Notes under the pieces: model-generated | The model's database searches: none | What the model saw: only the letters and a program-made list of their open reading frames with translations | What the model was told of the DNA's origin: nothing | Translations under genes and position numbers: made by a program | Part shown: positions 1 to 5,310 of the stretch, piece by piece | How positions within the stretch are numbered: the stretch's first letter is position 1 | Layout of the letters: each line of letters begins with the position of its first letter | Assembly: GCF_946479715.1 (NCBI RefSeq) | Contig: NZ_CAMLHF010000261.1 | Span: forward strand, 1-6,092 | Direction: 5' to 3' | DNA: 6,092 nt | Origin: an uncultured Pedobacter sp. | GTDB taxonomy: Bacteria > Bacteroidota > Bacteroidia > Sphingobacteriales > Sphingobacteriaceae

Positions 1-479
1 CTTAAAATACTGGTGTCTCCTGTTTTCTTAACGTATTTGCCTACAAGCTGAATCAATGAGGTTTCCTGATCTGTTTCTACGGTGTTTTTGAAGCCCACAT
101 GCTTAGGATCATTATCAGAATAGTAAGGCGTGTCATCATTCCAGGTGAAATCTTTTTTCAAAACATAACCATCTACCATCTCGTCATTTTTTTGCTGAAG
201 CGCAAAGAAGACTAGAATTGCTCCTTTAACCTCTTCTTTGGATGTCTCTTTCAGAGCCGTTTCAATGAAGGTATTCATATCGCGTGCCCAGATCTGCGAG
301 TAACCGCTGCCGGCGTTAAATCCTTCTTTTATGGCAGTTCTGGCCATGCTGTCTACTAATTGCATGGAAGTATCTGCCAGGATAGATTTTGCGAGTTGAT
401 GCTCTTTGCTTTGCTTAGTTGATGAGCAGGAGCAAATGAGAAAGGTAAGGGCCAATAGATATGCCGAATAAATCTTCAT
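1..479 (-). CDS. Putative lipoprotein resembling six-hairpin (alpha/alpha)6 glycosidases, N-terminal part only
   Basis: The reading frame opens with ATG at 479 and stays open for 159 codons to the left edge, so the C-terminal part is missing. Residues 1-18 form a lipoprotein signal peptide: Lys2, a hydrophobic stretch, then a lipobox I-C-S-C with the lipidated cysteine at residue 18. The mature protein is therefore probably attached to the inner or outer membrane on its periplasmic or outer side. Two patterns recall (alpha/alpha)6-toroid carbohydrate enzymes: Y-S-Q-I-W-A-R-D-M-N-T-F (residues 60-71), with the W-x-R-D core, and N-T-V-E-T-D-Q-E-T-S-L-I (132-143), followed by a helix ending in K-K-T-G-D, a typical inter-helix step in these folds. 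Action on a glycan is inferred from these motifs; the exact family and substrate cannot be told, and the catalytic acids may lie outside the window. It is transcribed divergently from the hydroxylase gene across a 179-base gap. Confidence 0.7.
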   Translation of the reverse strand, partial: MKIYSAYLLALTFLICSCSSTKQSKEHQLAKSILADTSMQLVDSMARTAIKEGFNAGSGYSQIWARDMNTFIETALKETSKEEVKGAILVFFALQQKNDEMVDGYVLKKDFTWNDDTPYYSDNDPKHVGFKNTVETDQETSLIQLVGKYVKKTGDTSIL

Positions 480-496
480 GAGTTTGTGGTTTTAAT

Positions 497-508
497 GTAT
501 GTACATAC
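497..508. repeat. 12-bp perfect palindrome GTATGTACATAC
   Basis: GTATGTACATAC is its own reverse complement and lies 18 bases upstream of the start codon of the minus-strand lipoprotein gene, in the divergent intergenic region. Together with the preceding T it shares the TGTAT/ATAC half-site with the larger inverted repeat at 605-622. This makes it a candidate operator for a dimeric regulator, but no regulator is encoded nearby and AT-rich palindromes of this length can arise by chance. Confidence 0.4.
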
Positions 509-551
509 GAAGGTAGTAAAAAAGTAATAATTCATTTGATTCGGTCGATTA

Positions 552-580
552 TTTGAGTTTCAATAGTTTTTTTATATTTT
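552..580 (+). promoter_or_regulatory. Candidate Bacteroidota promoter for the hydroxylase gene
   Basis: TTTG at 552-555 and TATATTTT at 573-580 are separated by 17 bases. This fits the Bacteroidota primary-sigma pattern (TTG near -33, TAnnTTTG near -7) except for the last base of the -7 element. A start near 586 would give a leader of roughly 70 bases, which would include the inverted repeat at 605-622. The region is very AT-rich, so chance matches are possible. Confidence 0.4.
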
Positions 581-604
581 TACGTTAAGGTTTTGAAAAA
601 TATC

Positions 605-622
605 TGTATATATGTATATACA
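605..622. repeat. 18-bp perfect inverted repeat TGTATATA-TG-TATATACA
   Basis: The 8-base arms TGTATATA (605-612) and TATATACA (615-622) are exact reverse complements around a central TG. It sits 36 bases before the hydroxylase start codon and downstream of the promoter candidate at 552-580. It could be an operator acting as a roadblock or a small hairpin in the leader. It resembles the palindrome at 497-508 in its TGTAT ends. The alternating TA content lowers its significance. Confidence 0.45.
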
Positions 623-658
623 ATATAAATAACCTTAAACCAAATATCACAAAGTATT

Positions 659-1714
659 ATGACGGATTTTTTTCAAGCAATTTATGATTGGGTTATCGGT
701 TTCTTTGGTATCGGAAATTTTATCAAGATCGTTAATTCTGGCGATTACAGCTCTTTTTTGACTTATGATGGATTTACCTCTATTATAGGTCCTCTTTTTC
801 CGATAGTTTTGGTAATAGAGATATTAACTGCTTTAATATTAAGGAAGTTCAAAGCGATTGATTATAAGATATCTTTCTTCTCATACGTTTTTAATGCTTT
901 TGTGGGTCGATTTATTTCCATAGCTGCAATTGTATTTTGTATAGGGCTTTTTGAGAAGTACGCCATCTTTAAAACAAGTTTTACCTGGTATTGGTTTATT
1001 TATGGCTATATAGTCTGGGAATTCGGGCATTTTATTTATCATTATTTTGGCCATAAAGTTCGCTTGTTCTGGTGCCTGCATTCTACTCATCATGCACCAC
1101 AGGCTATGAATCTTTCTGTATCCTATGCACACTTTTTCCTGGAAGGCCCCTATGCAGACGTGATCAGAACCACGGTATGTATTTTATTAGGCGTTAACCC
1201 GCCAATGCTGTTCGTAATTATGTTTATTGATGGGTTTTACGGGGGTTTTATACATATAGGCGAACAACTGATGAAGGATGGGAAATTGGGCTTTTTGTAT
1301 AAGTACATTCTGACTCCTTCGCACCATAGGGTGCACCATGCTAAAAATCCACTGTATATGGATACAAATTTTTGCAACCTGCTGAATATCTGGGATCGTG
1401 TTTTTGGTACTTATCAGCCTGAGGAGAAGAACCTTCCTATCGAATATGGCATTACCAGAGAAATGAAGCCTAATAGTTTTCTGGATAGCTATTTTGGGGA
1501 GTTTGCCTGTTTGATAAAGGATGTTTACAGGGCGCCGGGCATTAAAAATAAATTCCTATACATTTTTATGCCACCAGGATGGAGCCATACAGGTGATCAT
1601 AAGACGGCAAGTAAAGCCAGGAATGAGTTTAAGGAAATTCAAAGCCGACCTATACAAAATGAATTAGCGTCTGACTTTAGTACGGATCCAAAGCAAATAG
1701 TGATTCAGGAATAA
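659..1714 (+). CDS. Membrane di-iron hydroxylase, sterol desaturase/fatty acid hydroxylase superfamily, alkylglycerol monooxygenase-like
   Basis: This 351-residue integral membrane protein carries the eight-histidine signature of the superfamily: H-F-I-Y-H (H124, H128) followed by H132; H-S-T-H-H (H141, H144, H145); and S-H-H-R-V-H-H (H223, H226, H227). H158 and H199 are further possible ligands. Hydrophobic segments lie at about residues 41-61, 72-97, 108-123 and 168-190, so the histidine clusters would face the cytoplasm as in relatives. The blocks around W-C-L-H-S-T-H-H-A-P and T-P-S-H-H-R-V-H-H, then I-W-D-R-V-F-G-T-Y (244-252), closely recall animal alkylglycerol monooxygenase as I remember it. 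Known members use O2 and a di-iron centre to hydroxylate lipids or sterols; the substrate here is unknown. ATG at 659 is the first start in frame with the conserved N-terminus, and no Shine-Dalgarno is visible, as is usual in this phylum. The last 45 residues are polar and probably disordered. The gene appears monocistronic and converges on the DUF1028 gene. Confidence 0.9.
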   Translation: MTDFFQAIYDWVIGFFGIGNFIKIVNSGDYSSFLTYDGFTSIIGPLFPIVLVIEILTALILRKFKAIDYKISFFSYVFNAFVGRFISIAAIVFCIGLFEKYAIFKTSFTWYWFIYGYIVWEFGHFIYHYFGHKVRLFWCLHSTHHAPQAMNLSVSYAHFFLEGPYADVIRTTVCILLGVNPPMLFVIMFIDGFYGGFIHIGEQLMKDGKLGFLYKYILTPSHHRVHHAKNPLYMDTNFCNLLNIWDRVFGTYQPEEKNLPIEYGITREMKPNSFLDSYFGEFACLIKDVYRAPGIKNKFLYIFMPPGWSHTGDHKTASKARNEFKEIQSRPIQNELASDFSTDPKQIVIQE

Positions 1715-1715
1715 G

Positions 1716-1734
1716 AAAATAGCTTAGCTCTTTT
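1716..1734. terminator. Weak candidate bidirectional terminator between convergent genes
   Basis: AAAA-t-AGC (1716-1723) can pair with GCT-c-TTTT (1727-1734) across a TTA loop that is itself the stop codon of the minus-strand gene. A-rich and T-rich flanks would give a U-tract on either strand. The stem has one mismatch and only three G/C-containing core pairs, so it is weak. The argument for it is mostly its position between two stop codons 9 bases apart. Confidence 0.3.
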
Positions 1735-2443
1735 GTTTGTTTTTCCAGTTGTCAAATCTTTTTCTCAGCGCCTTTACTGCATTTGTGGTATCGTCTGACT
1801 GATTTACAATAAGATTAATATATGGGTGCTTAGGATCATCGTCTGGTTTAGCTATGGTTAGAAATGCGCTCAATGCTTTCCTGTCTCCACAGCGCTTATC
1901 ACCTCCATATTCTGCGCCTGCTTCCAGAGCAAGCATCAGGACATCCTGGATGCTGAGTGATTTTTTCTGAGCATTGATCACAGCTTGTAATATTTTGTTC
2001 AGCATCTCTTTATTGGCTAATGTGTTCCCTTGTATAGACACTCCTTTTGAAGTTAAAGTTCCTTTGTCGGGTGTTGTTTCCAATCCGGTATAAGTTTGAG
2101 GCTTATCTAAATTACTTAAGCATACTATTGCGTATTGCTGATTTTCAGGATCAAATTCAGGATCTTTAATCGCCTTGAGGATCTCTTCAGGTGATGCATC
2201 TGCCAGAATCATCTGAAGTCCTTTATTGCGGGCGGTTTTATTGCTCATTGCCTGAACTACTACCGCACCTTTGCCGGGGATAATTCCGCCAATCCCATAA
2301 ACACTGTAAGTACAGGAGGCGCCTGCAATACCTACTTCTTTTGTTTTTGGATCTATTACGATTATTGACCAGGTTGCTTTAGCACTACTGGTTAATATGA
2401 CCATTAGAGCGAGTATTAGTAGGAACTGCGGTAGTTTTTTCAT
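1724..2443 (-). CDS. Secreted DUF1028 family protein (Ntn-hydrolase-like fold)
   Basis: The 239-residue product begins with a classical signal peptide: K2-K3, a hydrophobic core to about residue 18, and A-K-A at 21-23 as a signal peptidase I site. The mature protein would be periplasmic or secreted and would start T24-W-S-I-I-V-I-D-P, the usual beginning of DUF1028 proteins. Other family hallmarks are E-V-G-I-A-G-A-S-C (36-44), the G-K-G-A-V-V-V-Q-A strand (57-65), S-I-Q-G-N-T-L (136-142) and G-G-D-K-R-C-G (180-186), a variant of the G-G-D-R-R-G motif. The family has no established reaction; from memory it is grouped with N-terminal-nucleophile hydrolases, which would make T24 the candidate nucleophile (inference). 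The start codon follows the metallophosphoesterase stop by 2 bases, so the two are almost certainly translated from one transcript. C44, C108 and C186 leave room for a disulfide. Family assignment is confident; function is open. Confidence 0.88.
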   Translation of the reverse strand: MKKLPQFLLILALMVILTSSAKATWSIIVIDPKTKEVGIAGASCTYSVYGIGGIIPGKGAVVVQAMSNKTARNKGLQMILADASPEEILKAIKDPEFDPENQQYAIVCLSNLDKPQTYTGLETTPDKGTLTSKGVSIQGNTLANKEMLNKILQAVINAQKKSLSIQDVLMLALEAGAEYGGDKRCGDRKALSAFLTIAKPDDDPKHPYINLIVNQSDDTTNAVKALRKRFDNWKNKQKS

Positions 2444-2445
2444 TT

Positions 2446-3267
2446 TTATATTAAATTAAAAATAGCAATTTCGGCTCTTGCCCCAAATCTTGCTGGTAAA
2501 ATACTTGTTCCAATACCTTTGGAAACATACATTTTAGGGATATTATCATTATACCATCCTTTAACATATTTACCGCTGCCGGGTGGCAAAAATGGAGCGT
2601 AACCAAATAAATTTATCTGACCTCCATGTGTATGGCCGGAAAGGATAAAATCAATATTCGTGTCTTGATCTATTTGAGTTGAAATATAGTCGCTGTACTG
2701 AGGGCAATGATTCAGAACAATGTGGTAGTCGCTTTTTTTATACTCTTTTATTGCAGTATTATAATCAGCCTTGCCTCCAATAAAGTCATCTATGCCTGTT
2801 ATTGAAATGGACTTATTTTTGAATGAATACTGTATTGTTTGATTAATTAACAGGGTGCAATTATTGTCTGCGTAAATTCTATTTAATTCATCTAAATCAA
2901 TATTACCCCAATATTCCCAATTACCTAAAATGGCAACCTTTTTTATTTCCTTGTCGATTAGTTTTAAAAACTCATTGAGTAGAGGCGTATTTTCTGATTT
3001 ATCTATCGCATCACCGGTAATTAAGATCAGTTCAGGTTGTAATTTGTTAAGCTCATTTGCCAGATGCTTTAACTGATAATTTACAGATTGAAGGTGTAAA
3101 TCTGAGATTTGAACAACTTTGATATTCTTTGTTTCTTTAGTTGCATTACCAATGTAAAATTCATTGGTTTCAATAAAAAACTTTTCAATCCAAAACATAT
3201 CCGTCAGGATGGCTCCGAATGTAGCCAGGAGACCCGCCCTTATGAATTTTCGTCTGGTTAGTTTCAT
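2446..3267 (-). CDS. Calcineurin-like metallophosphoesterase (YkuE/YaeI-like) with a twin-arginine leader
   Basis: This 273-residue protein has the ordered metallophosphoesterase motifs: I-S-D56-L-H58, G85-D86-A-I-D89, G115-N116-W117-E118, N186-H187, and G211-H212-T-H214-G-G-Q. The C-terminal block from G-I-G-T-S-I-L-P to F-G-A-R-A-E-I is typical of the YkuE/YaeI/LpxG-like branch, whose studied members cleave phosphoesters or the pyrophosphate of UDP-2,3-diacylglucosamine. The N-terminus has T-R5-R6-K-F-I-R followed by a hydrophobic stretch (residues 11-27), a twin-arginine export or anchor signal, so the catalytic domain is probably periplasmic and membrane-tethered. The start is taken as ATG at 3267: a TTG two codons upstream is also in frame but would be an unlikely start in this phylum and adds only two residues. 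The oddity is Trp117 in place of the catalytic His of the GNH[DE] motif. The gene is first in a tight operon with DUF1028 and is divergent from the histidine kinase. The substrate cannot be told from the sequence. Confidence 0.9.
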   Translation of the reverse strand: MKLTRRKFIRAGLLATFGAILTDMFWIEKFFIETNEFYIGNATKETKNIKVVQISDLHLQSVNYQLKHLANELNKLQPELILITGDAIDKSENTPLLNEFLKLIDKEIKKVAILGNWEYWGNIDLDELNRIYADNNCTLLINQTIQYSFKNKSISITGIDDFIGGKADYNTAIKEYKKSDYHIVLNHCPQYSDYISTQIDQDTNIDFILSGHTHGGQINLFGYAPFLPPGSGKYVKGWYNDNIPKMYVSKGIGTSILPARFGARAEIAIFNLI

Positions 3268-3320
3268 TGTCAATTTTAAGTATAAAGGGCCTGTATTCCA
3301 AAGAAACGATTTTTTTCGAC

Positions 3321-3349
3321 TTTTACACGATGGGATTATACTATCTTTA
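3321..3349 (+). promoter_or_regulatory. Weak candidate promoter for the histidine kinase gene
   Basis: TATCTTTA at 3342-3349 matches the TAnnTTTG -7 element in all but the last base and lies 20 bases before the ATG at 3370. No TTG is found at the proper distance; only a T-run (3321-3324) sits 17 bases upstream. The transcript leader would be about 15 bases or less. The 102-base divergent region must also hold the promoter for the metallophosphoesterase operon, but I see no convincing match on the minus strand. Confidence 0.25.
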
Positions 3350-3369
3350 TCACCAACGTATATATATTC

Positions 3370-4566
3370 ATGAAAGTTGCTTCACTACCTGAAAATGAAT
3401 CTGCCAGGCTATCGGCCCTTGCTTCCTACCAGCTTATGGATAGTGAACAGGAGCGGGAGTACGATGACCTTGCTATGCTGGCTGCAGAGATTTGTCAGAC
3501 ACCGGTTGCTTTGATTACCTTAATTGGAGAGCAACGTCAATGGTTTAAATCCAGATATGGTACTGAATTAACAGAAAATCACCGCGATTATACTTTTTGT
3601 AGTCATGCAATAATAGATGATCAGGAGATCATGATCGTCAGCGATGCTACTGAAGATTCTCGTTTTTTTGATAACCCGATGGTAACTCAGCATAAAGTAG
3701 TTTTCTACGCAGGTGTTCCTCTGGTAAATCCTGATGGGTATGCACTTGGCAGTATCTGTGTTATTGGTAATGAAAAGAAACAGCTCAATGACAGCCAGAT
3801 AAGGGCATTAAAAATTCTGGGGCGACAGGCGCTTCAATTGATCGAGCTGCGTAAGAAAGTATACGAATATGAAGAAGTGAATAAAGCGCTGGAAGAGTCA
3901 AATGGTTTGGTTCGGAAATTTGCTGAGCGCGTAGCCCATGATATCAAAAATCCATTGGGTAATATCATGCTTACGGCACAAGCTTTAAGAAGTAAAGCAG
4001 AGAAGGCGGGGCATGATGGTTATTATCGTTTTATTGACATCTCGCTAAATTCAGCAAAGAAACTAGTGGACTACGTTAATGAACTGCTGAGGGACACAAA
4101 AACTTCTACAGGGGTAGGAGAAGAGAAGGAAGTTTTTTCCCTTACCCATTTACTGGAAGAAGTAATCAGTATGCTTACTATACCAGAAAATTGTAAACTC
4201 CAACTTCCGTTGGACGCCGAAATTTGTTCTTCAAGGATTGCATTGGAGCAGATATTGCTGAATCTATTAAGTAATGCCATAAGATATAACGATAAAATTC
4301 ATCCTGAGATTAAAATACAGTTTGAACAAACTGCAGAAGGATATAATTTCGTAGTACGCGACAATGGCATTGGTATGTCGGCAGAGGTTCTAAGCAGAAT
4401 TTTTGAGCATGGCTATTGTTCCGGCGTTTTCGATCGTTTCAGTAATATCGGAAATGGTATTGGGCTTGGTACGGTGAAATCGCAGGTAGAAAGATTACGT
4501 GGAAGTATTGAGGTAAAATCTACAATGGGTGTAGGGTCTTCCTTTTTCCTTTACTTGCCTAAGTGA
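3370..4566 (+). CDS. Soluble GAF-domain sensor histidine kinase
   Basis: The 398-residue protein has no signal peptide or membrane segment and should be cytoplasmic. Residues ~25-158 form a GAF domain with the D-Y-T-F-C-S-H-A-I block (73-81) common to a Bacteroidota GAF/kinase group; its ligand is unknown. A helical linker (about 158-185) leads to the HisKA dimerization domain with the phospho-acceptor H190 in H-D-I-K-N-P-L. The HATPase domain follows, with the N box Q-I-L-L-N-L-L-S-N-A (N298, N302), G1 box D331-N-G-I-G-M, an F-containing stretch near F345, and G2 box G361-N-G-I-G-L-G. All catalytic motifs are intact, so it should be an active kinase. There is no receiver domain or response regulator in the window, so its partner must be encoded elsewhere. 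The ATG at 3370 fits the conserved N-terminus (L-P-E-N-E-S-A-R-L-S-A-L). It ends with TGA, 72 bases before the sigma factor gene, which has its own promoter candidate, so co-transcription is possible but not required. Confidence 0.93.
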   Translation: MKVASLPENESARLSALASYQLMDSEQEREYDDLAMLAAEICQTPVALITLIGEQRQWFKSRYGTELTENHRDYTFCSHAIIDDQEIMIVSDATEDSRFFDNPMVTQHKVVFYAGVPLVNPDGYALGSICVIGNEKKQLNDSQIRALKILGRQALQLIELRKKVYEYEEVNKALEESNGLVRKFAERVAHDIKNPLGNIMLTAQALRSKAEKAGHDGYYRFIDISLNSAKKLVDYVNELLRDTKTSTGVGEEKEVFSLTHLLEEVISMLTIPENCKLQLPLDAEICSSRIALEQILLNLLSNAIRYNDKIHPEIKIQFEQTAEGYNFVVRDNGIGMSAEVLSRIFEHGYCSGVFDRFSNIGNGIGLGTVKSQVERLRGSIEVKSTMGVGSSFFLYLPK

Positions 4567-4586
4567 TCCAATCATTCCTGTCTTAA

Positions 4587-4616
4587 TTGGCGTTTATGGG
4601 TTAATTGTTATATTTA
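4587..4616 (+). promoter_or_regulatory. Bacteroidota-type promoter upstream of the ECF sigma factor gene
   Basis: TTG at 4587-4589 and TATATTTA at 4609-4616 are separated by 19 bases, a close fit to the phylum's primary-sigma promoter pattern. The expected start is near 4620-4623, giving a leader of about 16-19 bases before the ATG at 4639. The seven-base sequence TTAATTG occurs twice here, at 4583-4589 and 4601-4607, the first copy overlapping the -33 element. Confidence 0.55.
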
Positions 4617-4638
4617 CGTTTAAACATCCAAATTATGT

Positions 4639-5238
4639 ATGAGCGAAGAAGCAGAAGATTATGACCTGTTATTTTTACGTCTTAAAACGGGCGATCAACG
4701 CGCCTATAAGGAGATTTACGAAAAATTCAGCAAACTCTTGTTTCAAGCAGCTTACAATAAGGTAAGGGATCAGGAGGTCGCTGAGGATATGGTTCAGAAT
4801 ATCTTTATTTCTATCTGGGAAAAACGCGAAGAACTGATGGTTAAGGATGCCAAATATTACCTGCTTGGATGTTTAAAATATGCTGTCATCAATTACATAA
4901 GGGCACAGGTAATGGAAAACAAATACCTGGAGTTCTCAAAAAGCAAAGCGGGAGGTGAAGAAGAGATTTTTAGCCTGATAGAAGTTAATGACCTGTCGGC
5001 CATTATTGAAAAAGGTATCAGCTCTCTTCCTGATAAAACTCAGGAAATATTCCGTTTGAGCAGATTTGGACACCAATCTACCAAAAACATTTCTCTGGAT
5101 CTTAAAATTTCTGAAAAGACGGTGGAATACCACATCACCCGATCCATTAAGTTTATTAAGGCTTATCTAAAGCACTATTATTTATTTCTTTCTCTTTTTT
5201 TTCTTTCTGTTAATCAGCTTGTTAGGTTCTTAGTTTAA
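4639..5238 (+). CDS. RNA polymerase ECF sigma-70 factor, FecI-like
   Basis: The 199-residue protein is a two-domain extracytoplasmic-function sigma factor. Region 2 spans about residues 22-90, with the core-binding and -10-recognition helices around A-E-D-M-V-Q-N-I-F-I-S-I-W-E (48-61). Region 4 spans about 127-177, starting at S-S-L-P-D-K-T-Q-E-I-F and containing the helix-turn-helix recognition part I-S-E-K-T-V-E-Y-H (157-165). It would direct RNA polymerase to a small target set, usually a TonB-dependent transporter operon for a glycan, siderophore or other nutrient. The last ~20 residues (from Y180) are strongly hydrophobic, beyond the normal end of region 4; similar tails are known in this phylum's sigma factors, but the role is unclear. 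The ATG at 4639 gives a full-length N-terminus; another ATG at 4635 opens an out-of-frame nine-codon frame. The FecR-like anti-sigma gene 72 bases downstream is its probable partner. Confidence 0.95.
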   Translation: MSEEAEDYDLLFLRLKTGDQRAYKEIYEKFSKLLFQAAYNKVRDQEVAEDMVQNIFISIWEKREELMVKDAKYYLLGCLKYAVINYIRAQVMENKYLEFSKSKAGGEEEIFSLIEVNDLSAIIEKGISSLPDKTQEIFRLSRFGHQSTKNISLDLKISEKTVEYHITRSIKFIKAYLKHYYLFLSLFFLSVNQLVRFLV

Positions 5239-5283
5239 AAAAAAGAATCAGCGCATTAGGGTCTGATGCAAGTTGTGTTACTT

Positions 5284-5308
5284 ACAATTATAAACCAAAT
5301 ATAATTGT
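5284..5308 (+). promoter_or_regulatory. Perfect hairpin directly before the anti-sigma start codon
   Basis: ACAATTATA (5284-5292) and TATAATTGT (5300-5308) are exact reverse complements around the seven-base loop AACCAAA, and the structure ends 2 bases before the ATG at 5311. In RNA it would cover the ribosome-loading region of the anti-sigma gene; in DNA it could be an operator. It lacks a following T-run, so it is not a normal terminator. The stem has only two G/C pairs and would be moderately stable at best. Confidence 0.45.
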
Positions 5309-5310
5309 TC

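Noticed and set aside
509..516. Minus-strand -7-like element TACCTTCG for the lipoprotein gene
   Set aside because: No TTG lies at a suitable distance upstream on that strand, so the match is not better than chance.
881..1132. Minus-strand 83-codon open frame
   Set aside because: It is antisense to the conserved histidine-rich part of the hydroxylase gene and lacks recognisable features.
3268..3273. TTG start two codons upstream of the metallophosphoesterase ATG
   Set aside because: It extends the protein by only two residues, is not a favoured start in this phylum, and the ATG at 3267 directly precedes the twin-arginine leader.
4568..4590. CCAAT / ATTGG hairpin after the histidine kinase stop as a terminator
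   Set aside because: The stem is only five pairs with a 13-base loop and no T-run follows.
4635..4664. Overlapping out-of-frame ATG reading frame of nine codons before the sigma gene
   Set aside because: It starts four bases before the real start with no ribosome-site support and is too short to interpret.
5193..5246. Ten-base inverted repeat (TC plus eight T, matching eight A plus GA) across the sigma gene end
   Set aside because: It consists of homopolymer runs 34 bases apart; in AT-rich DNA this is expected by chance and the order is wrong for an intrinsic terminator.
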